Assembly (NCBI RefSeq): GCF_030656345.1
Contig: NZ_JAUSNR010000045.1
Location: 1 to 36,485 of the forward strand
DNA length: 36,485 nucleotides
Source: Pseudotabrizicola sp.
GTDB taxonomy: Bacteria; Pseudomonadota; Alphaproteobacteria; Rhodobacterales; Rhodobacteraceae
Direction of reading: 5' to 3'
A program made the translations under genes and the position numbers. Under the pieces are notes generated by a model. The model ran no database searches. It was not told the origin of the DNA and saw only the letters and a program-made list of their open reading frames with translations. Positions 1 to 10,885 of this stretch are shown here, one piece after another; the first letter of the stretch is position 1; the number at the start of each line of letters is the position of its first letter.

Positions 1-106
1 TCAAAACCTATTGAAGTCCATAATGAAATTGAAATCGCAAAGCAGAAACCCGCGCCACTTCCGGAGGTACCTTGCGGAAATCATGTGAAAACCACGCAGT
101 GAAATC

Positions 107-1102
107 GTGAAGGAAAAGCGACATTGGTTCCTGCCCGGTCCGATGGAAGAGGAGCCGGATTATCTGCCGCCCGGACCGCGGGCCGAACCGCGCGAAGCCG
201 AGGTCCTCGATGATTGGCGGAAAGCAGAGGCGGGTCATGCCGCGCGTCTTGCTCGTGTGGCCGGTCGTGTCGGCGCGCTGGACGACCGGCTGAAGCGCAG
301 CCCGGAAGGATGGCGGCACAGGCTTGCCCTGATCGAGGCTGCCGACCTCAGCTGGTTCGCGGGTGACCGCATCGGCCCGGATCGACTGGCGCTCTGGATA
401 TCCATGCGCCTGTCCGGCGCGCACGACGACACCGCAGCCCTTGCACGTGTCGGTTGGGCGGTACGTCGTCTGACAGGTGGGCCAGGCCCAGAGGTGGACC
501 TGGCCGCCTTTCTCGACCGCCGCGATCCCGAGAATATGGTAGATGAAGCCGAGCCCTTCGCGGATCGCGCGGGTGGTTGGCTCGACCTGATCGCACAAGT
601 CGCCGATCTTCACCCGATAACCCGCGCCTGCGTGGGCTTTCACTTTTGGAGCCTCGCGGGCCTTGGGCAGCAGGGCGACCGAATGGAAGCGGCAGTCACG
701 GCCGCGCGGACCGCCGCTAGCGAGGGCAAGGGCGCAGTCTTTGCGCCTCTGGCTATGGGTGGGGCAGGGGGGCTGCGCGCCGGTGCTCCACCTGCTGAAC
801 GTCTAGCGCGCTGGCTTGACGGGATGGAGACCGGATGTCTGACCGCAATGCGACACCTCGACGATATCGAGGCATGGTCAGCGAGGGCGGAAACCGAGAT
901 GACCCCACTCTCGGGCAAGACCCCACGCGCCTTACGCGCCGTGCTAACGGAATGGCCACTCGTCTCCGCTCCGATGGCCGAAGCTCTGACTGGTGCCAGC
1001 CGCGCCGCCGTCCAGCGCAACCTCGCCTGGATGGAAGCGCGTGGTCTGATCCGCGAATTGACCGGGCAGGGCCGCTACCGGATGTGGCGTATTACGAACT
1101 GA
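107..1102 (+). CDS. HTH-domain protein, resembles DUF1612/RHE_PE00001-type element proteins
   Basis: A 331-residue protein starting at a GTG codon. The N-terminal 50 residues are charged and proline-rich, the middle (about 50-250) is predicted helical, and the last ~55 residues look like a winged helix-turn-helix: an 'MAEALTGASRAAVQRNL' helix pair, then 'LEARGLIRE'-like recognition and a 'TGQGRYRMWRI' wing. That C-terminal pattern and the overall size recall DUF1612-type HTH proteins found on rhizobial and rhodobacteral plasmids; this family link is from memory and is not secure. It stands alone, 156 bases before a toxin-antitoxin pair on the same strand. It is probably a DNA-binding protein of the mobile element; the target is unknown. 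Confidence 0.6.
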   Translation: MKEKRHWFLPGPMEEEPDYLPPGPRAEPREAEVLDDWRKAEAGHAARLARVAGRVGALDDRLKRSPEGWRHRLALIEAADLSWFAGDRIGPDRLALWISMRLSGAHDDTAALARVGWAVRRLTGGPGPEVDLAAFLDRRDPENMVDEAEPFADRAGGWLDLIAQVADLHPITRACVGFHFWSLAGLGQQGDRMEAAVTAARTAASEGKGAVFAPLAMGGAGGLRAGAPPAERLARWLDGMETGCLTAMRHLDDIEAWSARAETEMTPLSGKTPRALRAVLTEWPLVSAPMAEALTGASRAAVQRNLAWMEARGLIRELTGQGRYRMWRITN

Positions 1103-1187
1103 AGGATGCGGCAGACTTCGCCGATCTTGTTGACGGCAGAGGTGTACTCCATAACCCGCGCGCCAGTAGGGTGCGAAGAAAACCGTT

Positions 1188-1209
1188 TGCAGCTAATGCA
1201 TTTGTTGCA
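1188..1209 (+). promoter_or_regulatory. Three TGCA repeats at 9-base spacing upstream of the antitoxin
   Basis: TGCA occurs at 1188-1191, 1197-1200 and 1206-1209, one 9-base step apart each time, in an A/T-rich stretch 50-70 bases before the antitoxin start. Toxin-antitoxin operons are usually autoregulated by the antitoxin binding repeats at the promoter, so this is a candidate operator. A TATATGG stretch at 1219-1225 could be part of the -10 region. No strong -35 match is seen. Confidence 0.3.
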
Positions 1210-1258
1210 CTTATTTCATATATGGTGGTAGACAGCAGAAAACGGAGAGGAGACCACC

Positions 1259-1723
1259 ATGAACATGCTGGCACACCGACATCTTCCGCCCACGCCGCAG
1301 GACGCAGCGATTGCGCGCGTCTCTGGGCAGGCATTGTCACGCTTCGCCCAGGCGCGCGCGCCGTTGAAGCTTCGTGTGACGGACTCCGAGCAGATGGAGC
1401 CGATCGAGCTTCCTGCGGGCGCCGTATCGCTGCTCATGGAGATCCTCGAGGCGATGGCAGCGGGGCGCGGGGTCACCCTCATCCCCGAGAACGCCGAACT
1501 CTCGACCGTACAGGCCGCTGAGGTTCTGAACGTCTCGCGTCCGTTCCTGATCAAGCTGCTCGAGGATGGTGCCATACCGCATCGGAAGGTCGGCAAGCAT
1601 CGCCGCGTCCGCATGGAAGACGTGATGTCCTACAAGGCTGCCATCGACACCGAGCGCGAAGCTGTGCTCGATCAACTGGCCGCCGACGCTCAAGAGCAGG
1701 ACATGGGCTATCGCTCGAAATGA
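1259..1723 (+). CDS. Antitoxin with excisionase-type HTH domain
   Basis: A 154-residue protein with a strong ribosome site (GGAGAGGAG) just upstream. Residues ~75-130 carry an excisionase/MerR-like helix-turn-helix (HTH_17 type): 'LSTVQAAEVLNVSRPFLIKLL', then 'IPHRKVGKHRRVRMEDV', typical of proteins that bind DNA through a short winged helix. The N-terminal half has a 'PAGAVSLLMEILEAMAAG' helix often found in antitoxins that pair with PIN toxins. The stop codon overlaps the start of the next gene by four bases (ATGA), so the two are translationally coupled. By family knowledge it would neutralise the PIN nuclease and repress its own promoter. Confidence 0.85.
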   Translation: MNMLAHRHLPPTPQDAAIARVSGQALSRFAQARAPLKLRVTDSEQMEPIELPAGAVSLLMEILEAMAAGRGVTLIPENAELSTVQAAEVLNVSRPFLIKLLEDGAIPHRKVGKHRRVRMEDVMSYKAAIDTEREAVLDQLAADAQEQDMGYRSK

Positions 1724-2289
1724 GCCAGTACACTGTCCTGTTCGATGCGAACGTCCTTTATCCCGCGCCGATGCGCGATGCACTGATGCAGTTGGCGGTC
1801 ACAGACCTTTTCAAGGCAAAGTGGACGGCTGACATTCATCGGGAATGGATTGATGCGCTTCTGCGCAATGAACCTCATCGGGAGCGCGCCGCGCTGGAAC
1901 GAACCCGCGACTTGATGGACAGGGCCACACGCGACTGTCTGGTCACCGGCTACGAGGCATTGGTTCCGGCCCTGACACTGCAGGACCCTGACGATCGGCA
2001 CGTTCTGGCGGCGGCAATCGTTGGGCGCTGTGACGCGATCGTCACGCAGAACCTGAAGGACTTCCCACGAGAGGCACTTGCGCCCTTCGGCATCGAGACC
2101 CAGCACCCTGACGACTTTTTCCGGAACCAACTGTCCCTCGCGCCCGGTCTGGTCTGTTCCGCGCTGCGGAAAGTTCGCGCGCGCCTCAAGAATCCGCCCA
2201 AAAGTGTCGACGAGTATTTCGCGATCCTGACGCAGCAAGGCCTGGTCGCCACGGTTGCCGACCTGGAACAATTCGCTGATCTGCTTTGA
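1720..2289 (+). CDS. PIN-domain toxin (VapC-like ribonuclease)
   Basis: A 189-residue protein with a PIN fold in the first ~140 residues. The first acidic residue sits in 'VLFDANVLYP' (Asp9), and a 'DPDDRHVLAAAI' block with two conserved Asp lies near residue 88. A third acidic region follows in 'AIVTQNLKDFP'. These would bind Mg2+ for RNA cleavage. The C-terminal ~45 residues are a helical extension absent from minimal VapC proteins. The start overlaps the antitoxin stop by 4 bases. Together they form a type II toxin-antitoxin module, which on a mobile element typically supports stable inheritance. The RNA target cannot be read from sequence. Confidence 0.87.
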   Translation: MSQYTVLFDANVLYPAPMRDALMQLAVTDLFKAKWTADIHREWIDALLRNEPHRERAALERTRDLMDRATRDCLVTGYEALVPALTLQDPDDRHVLAAAIVGRCDAIVTQNLKDFPREALAPFGIETQHPDDFFRNQLSLAPGLVCSALRKVRARLKNPPKSVDEYFAILTQQGLVATVADLEQFADLL

Positions 2290-2347
2290 CCCCAGAACTG
2301 CCCTGACTGAATACGTTCTGGCCAGAGTTGCGGCACCCGATCCCTCG

Positions 2348-3190
2348 TCACCGCGAAATTTCGCCCGCCAGCACTGCACGTCCGTGAACTGCGAGCGTCG
2401 CAGTGAACCTCGGGCAACCGAACTGCCGGATCACGGCGGCAATGCGCGCATCGTACGCGGCTTGCCCGATGACGCGACACAGGTCTGACGCGTGAAACTG
2501 GCGGTTCGAGCTTGGCGCAGCCTTGATCTGTTCGTGCAGCTCGCGCTCCCGTGGATTTTGGGCCGGCTGTGGTGCGGGGGGAGCCTCTGGGCTCGCCCCG
2601 GCGCTAGGTGAGGTACGCCACCGGCGCATGAAGCCAAGCAGGAAAGCGGCCGGCACCTTGCTGTTCCCGCGGGCCCGGTTGAAGGCAAGGAAGCGTTCCC
2701 AGATCACTTGCGTGTCGACGTTCCAGCAGGGTAGGGCGCTCTTCGCGGCCTTGATCAGCTCGGCCCAGCATGTTCGGAATACGTTCGAGCAACCGTCAAT
2801 GTTGATCTGTCCCATGAATATAGTTTTGTTAGATTCTTCTCTAGATAGTGATGTGTCGCCTCCGCCTGACACGAGATCGTGGGTCTGTTCGCCGTCGTCA
2901 AAGGCCGCGAAGCGGAAAAGCCAGGGGGCGAACTTGCCGTTCGATTTCTCGCGCTCAAGCTTCAGTTCAGAAGTTTCAAGCTCACTCAGCAGAACGCTCA
3001 GGTACTGGCGCGAGACGCCCATCTTCGCCGCCAGAGAGGACAGGGTGAAGGCAGCCGTGCCGCGGGGCAGGCCGTTATACCCATCCTTCCACGCAATTCC
3101 GTCGAGGATGAGCGTGGCCAGCTTGTGCGCCGAAACGGAGAGGTCTGTCTGCGTGATTCGCCTGAGGATCAGGCCGGTCGTTGGTTCCAT
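2348..3190 (-). CDS. HTH protein of the mobile element, function unknown
   Basis: A 280-residue protein. The start at 3190 is chosen because TTAGGAG stands eight bases before it; the frame stays open upstream to 3421, but that stretch does not look like protein. Residues ~45-70 ('AAFTLSSLAAKMGVSRQYLSVLLSELE') form a helix-turn-helix like those of plasmid replication or Crp-type regulators. The middle has a 'CWNVDTQVIWERFLAFNRARG' helix block. A low-complexity Pro/Ala linker is followed by a C-terminal helical part. Similar HTH proteins occur on Rhodobacteraceae plasmids, where a role in replication or regulation is possible. I cannot assign a function. Confidence 0.6.
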   Translation of the reverse strand: MEPTTGLILRRITQTDLSVSAHKLATLILDGIAWKDGYNGLPRGTAAFTLSSLAAKMGVSRQYLSVLLSELETSELKLEREKSNGKFAPWLFRFAAFDDGEQTHDLVSGGGDTSLSREESNKTIFMGQINIDGCSNVFRTCWAELIKAAKSALPCWNVDTQVIWERFLAFNRARGNSKVPAAFLLGFMRRWRTSPSAGASPEAPPAPQPAQNPRERELHEQIKAAPSSNRQFHASDLCRVIGQAAYDARIAAVIRQFGCPRFTATLAVHGRAVLAGEISR

Positions 3191-3394
3191 GGTCGTATCT
3201 CCTAAGAGACGATGCCATGTCGAGAGCAAACAACATTCTTGCCAGCAAAAACACTTTGCTGGTTGCAGGGGTTCGGACACTGCGCTAAAAAGACCGTGTT
3301 CAGGGGTTTTTTCTAGCGCGGCGTCAGGCTTCTCGGTCTGGCGTCGTTTCCCTTTTTTGGGGTGATGCACTGCCTCCGGTGCAAGTTGATCGGA

Positions 3395-3419
3395 GCGGGC
3401 CAGTGCTACGCTGGCCCGC
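3395..3419 (-). terminator. Hairpin just downstream of the exported-protein gene
   Basis: GCGGGCCAG (3395-3403) and CTGGCCCGC (3411-3419) form a perfect 9-base stem with a 7-base loop, eight bases past the stop codon of the leftward gene at 3427. No T-tract follows, so it may be an mRNA 3' end protector or attenuator rather than a full intrinsic terminator. The ~235 bases between 3190 and 3427 hold nothing else recognisable apart from a run of six T near 3350. Confidence 0.45.
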
Positions 3420-3426
3420 ATGGGGT

Positions 3427-4080
3427 TCAGTATCGGACCTCTTCGAAGCCGTAGTTTCCTTCATGGTCGCGCCAATCGACGAAGACCGAGCGATAACTCA
3501 CCCAACCACAGTGCTCGGGACGGGGCAGAAGCGAGGCAGGTGGAACAGCTCCCACGCTCGATCTCTGCCAGCGATAATCGCCCTGCACACCGTAGGAGCC
3601 GAGCCTAGTCGAGTCGTAGCGGATGCAATCACCGTCACGATCCTGATGTTGGCTGAACTGGACATGGTAGACGCGGATGCTCCGAACGAAGTCGAAGGCG
3701 CTGCCAGAGATGTCGATATCGGCGCGTTCATCGGCCTGCGCCAACACGAACGGACCTGTCGCATCCGGGAGGCTGATCTCAGGCCGGACGCGGAAGGTGA
3801 TATCGTAGAGGCGCTCCATCGGCGATAGTGGGGCAGGGGCGTCGAACGAGGCTCCCATTGGGCAACGCCAGATCTGCAGCGGCGGCTCGACCGGCCAGGG
3901 CGTGATCCTGCGGATGAAAACAGCCCGCGCATGTGCACAGGGTGCAGATGCTGGCCAGCCACCCGCGAGACATAGCAGGATGGCGCAGTCGACCTGGTAG
4001 CTCTGCGCAGAAGCGGGCTCCGGCGTGATCATCGCAAGTGCGAGCCCGGCTGCTGCGAGTGACGTCAACGGATGCTTCAT
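3427..4080 (-). CDS. Exported hypothetical protein of the conjugative element
   Basis: A 217-residue protein. The start at 4080 has a GGGAG ribosome site and gives a clear signal peptide ('LTSLAAAGLALAMITPEPASA', cleavage near residue 25). The mature part begins 'QSYQVDCAILLCLAGGWPAS', a Cys-rich segment, followed by 'RRITPWPVEPPLQIWRCPMG' with another Cys. I recall this type of N-terminal block from hypothetical proteins near conjugation loci of Rhodobacteraceae, but know no function. It is probably periplasmic and disulfide-bonded. A 23-base element shared with the transfer-operon side of the window stands 27 bases upstream of the start, suggesting co-regulation with conjugation genes. Confidence 0.75.
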   Translation of the reverse strand: MKHPLTSLAAAGLALAMITPEPASAQSYQVDCAILLCLAGGWPASAPCAHARAVFIRRITPWPVEPPLQIWRCPMGASFDAPAPLSPMERLYDITFRVRPEISLPDATGPFVLAQADERADIDISGSAFDFVRSIRVYHVQFSQHQDRDGDCIRYDSTRLGSYGVQGDYRWQRSSVGAVPPASLLPRPEHCGWVSYRSVFVDWRDHEGNYGFEEVRY

Positions 4081-4107
4081 GTATCGACTCCCTGCGAAAT
4101 TGTTCGA

Positions 4108-4130
4108 TCGATACGATACAACATGAACGA
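4108..4130 (-). promoter_or_regulatory. 23-base conserved element, copy 1
   Basis: Read on the minus strand, this begins TCGTTCATGTTGT and ends TCGTATCGA. It matches 27263-27285 (plus strand) at 22 of 23 positions; the only difference is A against C at position 14. The two copies are 23 kb apart, each before a gene of the element backbone. It lies 27 bases before the start of the exported-protein gene. It is probably an operator or extended promoter element read by an element-encoded or host regulator; the protein is unknown. Confidence 0.6.
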
Positions 4131-4228
4131 CTACAACCTGATTTGAACAACAGCGATGTTGCGAGATCGCAGAGCAACTCAGGTGATCCGGCACGGAGCG
4201 TTCGACGTCTCGTCCTCAACGCCCCGAA

Positions 4229-4250
4229 CCCGGCGGGTTCCCCCGCCGGG
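4229..4250 (-). terminator. Strong GC hairpin after ssb
   Basis: CCCGGCGGG and CCCGCCGGG form a perfect 9-base stem with a 4-base loop, about 20 bases beyond the ssb stop codon in the direction of ssb transcription. A second small GGGGG/CCCCC dyad lies between. No T-run follows, so intrinsic termination is plausible but not certain. Confidence 0.45.
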
Positions 4251-4271
4251 CCCATGGGGGAGCCCCCGTTC

Positions 4272-4676
4272 TTAGAACGGGATCTCGTCGTCGCGGTCGA
4301 CCAGCTCGGGGTTTTCACTCTCGGCCGACTTCGGGCGGCTCAGGAAGTCAACCTTCTCGGCGATGATCTCGCAGCCGTAGCGGTCGTTCCCCATGCTGTC
4401 GGTCCACTTGGTGTAGTGGATGCGGCCATGGACGAGGACCTTCATGCCCTTTTCGCAATGCTCCGCGACCGTCTTGCCGAGACCGTTGAAGCAGGTGATG
4501 CGGTGCCATTCGGTGTCCATGACCCGGTAGCCGTTCTCGTCGCGCAGGACGCGACCTTCCGAGAGGCGGGGGCGGGAGGTGGCGAGGCTGAAGTTGGTGA
4601 TCTTGGTGCCGCCCTGGGTGGTGCGGACTTCGGGGGTCTGACCGATGTTGCCGGCGAGGATGACGATGTTCTGCAT
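4272..4676 (-). CDS. ssb: Single-stranded DNA-binding protein
   Basis: A 134-residue SSB. The start at 4676 has an AGGAG site six bases upstream. Residues 1-112 form the OB-fold: 'MQNIVILAGNIGQTPEVR', a central 'TEWHRITCFNGLGKTVAEHCEKGMKVLVHGRI'-like block, and 'YGCEIIAEKVDFL'. The C-terminus ends in the acidic tip 'DDEIPF' used to recruit repair and replication partners. The linker is very short (about 15 residues), against the longer linkers of chromosomal SSBs, as is common for plasmid-borne copies. It would coat single-stranded DNA during replication and after conjugative entry. Confidence 0.95.
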   Translation of the reverse strand: MQNIVILAGNIGQTPEVRTTQGGTKITNFSLATSRPRLSEGRVLRDENGYRVMDTEWHRITCFNGLGKTVAEHCEKGMKVLVHGRIHYTKWTDSMGNDRYGCEIIAEKVDFLSRPKSAESENPELVDRDDEIPF

Positions 4677-5097
4677 GGTAAGCTCCTGTGTTTCCTGTCT
4701 TCGGGACCGTCCCTTCGACAAGACCCGGAAAAAGCCCGTCGGGTGACGCGTGCACGGTGGACGGAACGGACGCCGGAAACCCCCAGAGGACCGGGGTGGA
4801 GCGGGCAGCCCCAAAGGGGCAACACGGCCCGGGCTGACGCGGGGTTGCGCGCAGGAAACCGAACGGGATTAGGGGATTGTCAGTCGAAGGGATGGCCCAG
4901 GAGACAGAGAGGCGCGGGGAGCCCCTGCCAGACCTTGTCACCCCGCCCATCGGGATTACCTGCCCCCAAGCCCAGCACCTCACTGGCGGCGGAAATGTCG
5001 ATCACCGCTTCCCGCCCCCTGCCCTGTCCTCGGGAGTTGCGGCCCCCTGCCTCGACGGGGTATCGATACCGGAGCATTCAGGACACGGACCGCATAG
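4677..5097. other. 420-base gap between ssb and the H-NS-like gene, with small dyads
   Basis: No credible coding frame is seen here; it should contain the divergent promoters of ssb and the H-NS-like gene. It holds a small GCCCC-AAA-GGGGC hairpin (4808-4820) and a perfect 12-base palindrome GGTATCGATACC (5059-5070), 27 bases before the H-NS-like start, a possible operator. Nothing identifies an origin of transfer or replication. Confidence 0.4.
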
Positions 5098-5418
5098 ATG
5101 GCTGATTTCAATCTCGAAGGCATGTCGCTCAGCGAACTGAAGAAACTGCAAAAGGACATCGCCAAGGCGATCTCCACCTATCAGGATCGACAGAAGGCGG
5201 AAGCCCGCGCCAAGGTGGAAGCTTTCGCCCGGGACCTGGGCTACTCCCTGGCCGAACTCGTCGGCACCGATACGAAATCCGAGCGCGCGTCTGCCGCGGC
5301 AAAATACCGGCATCCTGAGAATCCGGCGCTCACCTGGTCCGGCCGGGGAAGGAAACCGCAGTGGTTCGTGGAGGCGTTGGAGGCAGGGAAGACCGCAGAG
5401 GAATTAGGGATCACTTGA
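5098..5418 (+). CDS. H-NS-like nucleoid protein (HvrA type)
   Basis: A 106-residue protein of usual H-NS family size. Residues 8-50 are a helical oligomerisation region ('MSLSELKKLQKDIAKAISTYQ' onward). The C-terminal DNA-binding domain carries the family hallmark 'TWSGRGRKPQWF' (79-90), which inserts into the minor groove of A/T-rich DNA. Rhodobacter HvrA is the best-known alphaproteobacterial relative. On a mobile element such a protein typically silences the element's own genes to lower its cost to the host. The upstream ribosome site is weak, and a 12-base palindrome lies just before the start. Confidence 0.9.
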   Translation: MADFNLEGMSLSELKKLQKDIAKAISTYQDRQKAEARAKVEAFARDLGYSLAELVGTDTKSERASAAAKYRHPENPALTWSGRGRKPQWFVEALEAGKTAEELGIT

Positions 5419-5514
5419 AGGACGCAGCAGGACACTGGCAAGCCCATGCCATCGCGAAACCGTCGACGAGATATGCACGGCGCCCGACATCTCCGCGGTG
5501 GATAATCTGAAGGC

Positions 5515-6883
5515 TCATGTCCAGCCGAACGCAGCAAGCGCCATCCCCGCGAGCGCACAGCCTGCCAGCACTATCACCGGGCCAAGCTTGGATCGGAACA
5601 CTGCCACAAGCGCGGCAAGCACCAGTGCTGCAGCCGCCAGATTGATCGACGACCAGACGGGCACATCGAGATCGAGCTCGAAGGATGCGATCGTTCGCAC
5701 TTCGTCGAAAACCACATGCAGTCCAAACCAGACAGCGAGGTTCAGGATGACGCCGACCACGGCTGCGGTGATGGCGGTCAGCGCCGCCGTCAGAACCACG
5801 TTGTCGCGCAGCCGCTCGATGTAGGGCGCGCCGAGGAAGATCCAGAGAAAGCAGGGCGTGAAGGTGACCCATGTGGTCAGCAGCCCGCCCAGCGTTCCCG
5901 CCGCGAGCGGCGACAGGCCGGTCGCCTCGCGGAAGGCGCCCATGAAGCCCACGAACTGCGTCACCATGATCAGGGGGCCGGGCGTGGTCTCGGCCATGCC
6001 AAGGCCGTCCAGCATCTCGCCTGGCGCCAGCCAGCCGAAATTCTGCACCGCTTCCTGCGCGACATAGGCCAGCACCGCATAGGCGCCGCCGAAGGTCACG
6101 ACGGCCATGATGCTGAAGAAGCCTGCGATCTGGGCAAAGACATTGGCGGGACCAAGTGCTGCGAACAGCAGCGCGACCGGCGCCAGCCAGAGGATGGGGA
6201 ACACCGCCGAGATACGGAAAGCGTAACTCCGACTGACCTCAGTATGCTCGGGCGACTCCTCGCCAAGCAGCGTATCGGCATCATCGACCTGGACCTTGCC
6301 CACCTTGCCGTGTCCGCCGCCCCCGTGGAAGGCGGGCAGGCCAGCGCGAGCGCCGAAGAACCCGATCACGCCAGCAACGAGGATGATGAGCGGGAACGGA
6401 ATGGCGAAACCGAAGATTGCCACGAAGGAAGCGGCGGCGATGGCGATCATAGCGCCGTTCTTCAAAGCGCGCGAGCCGATGCGGATGACCGCCTGCACCA
6501 CGATCGCCAGCACCGCGGCCTTGAGCCCGAAGAACAGCGCCTCGACAGGTCCGACATTGCCATAGAGCGCATAGATCCAGCTCAAGCCCATGATGGCGAT
6601 GACGCCGGGCAGCACGAATGAGGACACCGGCGATGATGCCGCCGAGCGTGCGGTGCATCAGCCAGCCGATATAGACGGCAAGCTGCATGGCCTCCGGCCC
6701 CGGCAGCAGCATGCAGTAGTTCAGCGCATGCAGGAACCGCTTCTCGCCCAGCCAGCGCTGTTCCTCGACAAGGATGCGGTGCATCAGCGCGATCTGTCCG
6801 GCGGGGCCGCCGAAGCTCAGGAGGCCGATGCGGGCCCAGATGCGGATGGCCTCGGCCAGAGTGGGATAAGCACGGTCCTGCAT
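5515..6883 (-). pseudogene. chrA: Chromate transporter ChrA, split by an apparent 1-base insertion
   Basis: A CHR-family chromate efflux protein. The first 88 residues ('[20 protein letters not shown]', then '[16 protein letters not shown]') are read from 6883 and end at 'GGIIAGVL'. The rest ('[20 protein letters not shown]' through many membrane segments to 5515) is in another frame. Removing one base near 6619 joins them as 'GVLFVLPG', the expected family sequence, giving about 455 residues. The protein would use the membrane potential to expel chromate. The second half keeps the conserved 'GLGMAETTPGPLIM' motif. The start overlaps the chrB stop by one base. Either a real inactivating mutation or a sequencing error explains the break; both halves are otherwise intact. 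Confidence 0.88.
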
Positions 6884-7704
6884 CAGTCTGCCTTCGGCTT
6901 GTTGGTGGGCCAATTGTGGATCTCGTCGGTTGCGTCCCGCGCCCATCGGTAGAAGGCGTCATAGAGCAGCATCCCGGCCTCCAGCTGCTCCAGATCGTCG
7001 GAGAACATACGCGACAGACCGAGCGACGCGGCCAGCAGCCCCGCAGCTTCGGGCGCGAGATCGAGCCGGGCGGTATCGGCTCCGCGCACGATTGTCGCGA
7101 GCCGGTCGAGCGCGGGGATGTTCAGGCCGAATTCGCCAAGCAGGACGTCAAAGGTGCAAAGCTCTCCCCGATGGCTCCAGAATACGTCCTCGATGTCGAA
7201 GGGCGCGGCGTTGTAGCGTTCGGCGACGCCGTTAACCTCGACGGGCGCCACGAACAGGATGACCGCGCGTGGATCTAGAAACCGCCGGATCAGCCAGGGA
7301 CATGCGATGCGGTCGATCTTGGGGCGCGCGCGGGTGACCCAGATGGTTCGGCCCTGCGCATCGCGCGCGGGCAGCTTCGCTGGATCGATCAGCGGCAGCC
7401 CGGCCGTTCGCCAGGCTTCGAACCCACCCTCGAGATACTCCGAAGGGCAGCTTTCGGCGCGCAGGATCGCGGCTGTGCCTTGGCTGCGCCGATGGCCGGC
7501 CTGACAAACGGCGATGGACGCCTGCCCGCCAAGCTGCACGGCAGGTGCAGCAAGATCCCGGTCGTCAGTCCTTATGGAACCGGGTAACAGGCGCGGATCG
7601 GTGGCGAAGTCTTCCTCGGACCGCACATCCAGCAAGAGCGGCGCGCGAGGTGTTCCAATGATGCGGGCAAGTTTCTCGGATGAAATAGCGTTAGGCGCAG
7701 GCAT
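6883..7704 (-). CDS. chrB: Chromate resistance protein ChrB (rhodanese plus ChrB domain)
   Basis: A 273-residue protein. The N-terminal ~110 residues are a rhodanese fold with Cys67 in the loop '[12 protein letters not shown]'. The C-terminal ~150 residues are the ChrB domain ('[23 protein letters not shown]', '[18 protein letters not shown]' and '[12 protein letters not shown]'). In the family, ChrB is required for full chromate resistance and acts as a chromate-dependent regulator of chrA. The rhodanese fusion is a known variant. A GAGGAGG ribosome site stands before the start. The stop codon overlaps the chrA start by one base (TGATG), so the two are coupled. Confidence 0.92.
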   Translation of the reverse strand: MPAPNAISSEKLARIIGTPRAPLLLDVRSEEDFATDPRLLPGSIRTDDRDLAAPAVQLGGQASIAVCQAGHRRSQGTAAILRAESCPSEYLEGGFEAWRTAGLPLIDPAKLPARDAQGRTIWVTRARPKIDRIACPWLIRRFLDPRAVILFVAPVEVNGVAERYNAAPFDIEDVFWSHRGELCTFDVLLGEFGLNIPALDRLATIVRGADTARLDLAPEAAGLLAASLGLSRMFSDDLEQLEAGMLLYDAFYRWARDATDEIHNWPTNKPKAD

Positions 7705-7787
7705 CTGCGTTCCTCCTCAGGTCAGGATATGCGGGAACGCGATCTTCGGCTGGCGCCTCGTGGGGCGGTCGCAAACCCCATGAACGG

Positions 7788-7816
7788 AAAATCCAATTTC
7801 AGGACAGGATTGTCAA
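7788..7816 (-). promoter_or_regulatory. Candidate chrB promoter
   Basis: On the minus strand a consensus TTGACA (7811-7816) is followed after 17 bases by GATTTT (7788-7793), about 85 bases before the chrB start. The -35 match is perfect and the -10 match is weak. The position between cueR and chrB is suitable. No clear dyad for a repressor was seen. Confidence 0.35.
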
Positions 7817-7898
7817 CCAAGGTCGCCAGGGGAGGGGGCGCGCCCGTGCGGCACATCGAAACAATCGCAAGAGGTTAACGCCGATGCGAAAGCCGACA

Positions 7899-8377
7899 TC
7901 AGCCGGGCAAACTGCGCCGGACTGCCCGTCGCCTGCCCCGCGGCCTGGAGTCAATTGCACCAGTGCGTTTCTCCAGCCTGTTGGACTCCGCTTCGGGCGC
8001 CTCCAGCTCCTTAAGGATAGGACAGTCAGGGCGATCGTTGCCGTGGCAGCAGTCAGCGAGGTTTTCGAGGGTGGCGGCCATGTCCTGAAGCTCGGCAATC
8101 TTCAGGCGCAGGTCCGCGACATGGGCCAGAGCCAGGCGTTTGACGTCTGCGCTTTGCCGCGCGCGATCGCGCCAGAGGCCCAGCAACTCGCCGATGCCCT
8201 CGACGCTGAAACCCAGATCCCGCGCGCGGCGAATGAAGCGCAGCATGTGCACGTCCTGATCCGAATAGATCCGATAGCCCGAAGCTGTCCGCGCAGCAGG
8301 TGGGATCAGCCCCGTTTCCTCGTAATACCGGATCATCTTGGCAGAGACGCCCGAGGCGCTGGCCGCATCGCCGATGT

Positions 8378-8381
<4 letters not shown>
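7899..8381 (-). CDS. cueR: Cu(I)-responsive MerR-family regulator CueR
   Basis: A 160-residue MerR-type activator. The N-terminal winged helix ('[20 protein letters not shown]' and '[21 protein letters not shown]') is followed by a long dimerisation helix. The metal loop has Cys112 and Cys120 with seven residues between ('CHGNDRPDC', then 'PILKEL'), exactly the CueR arrangement for linear Cu(I)/Ag(I) coordination. The C-terminal Arg-rich tail is longer than in E. coli CueR. The start at 8381 overlaps the copA stop by four bases (ATGA), so it is co-transcribed with the exporter it controls. Its expected sites lie at 10886-10916 and 10955-10985. Confidence 0.93.
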
Positions 8382-10849
<2,468 letters not shown>

Positions 10850-10885
10850 GGGGTTCTCGCAGCAGCAGGGAAGGTGTCAGCGCCC

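Noticed and set aside
3191..3421. N-terminal extension of the HTH gene to 3421
   Set aside because: The start at 3190 has a good ribosome site; the extension reads as non-coding sequence.
4808..4820. Small GCCCC-AAA-GGGGC hairpin as terminator or transfer origin
   Set aside because: The stem is only five bases with no T-run, and no nick-site motif could be recognised nearby.
5419..5514. Insertion sequence or attachment site at the left edge of the metal block
   Set aside because: No inverted or direct repeats matching the right edge (26756-26878) could be found by eye.
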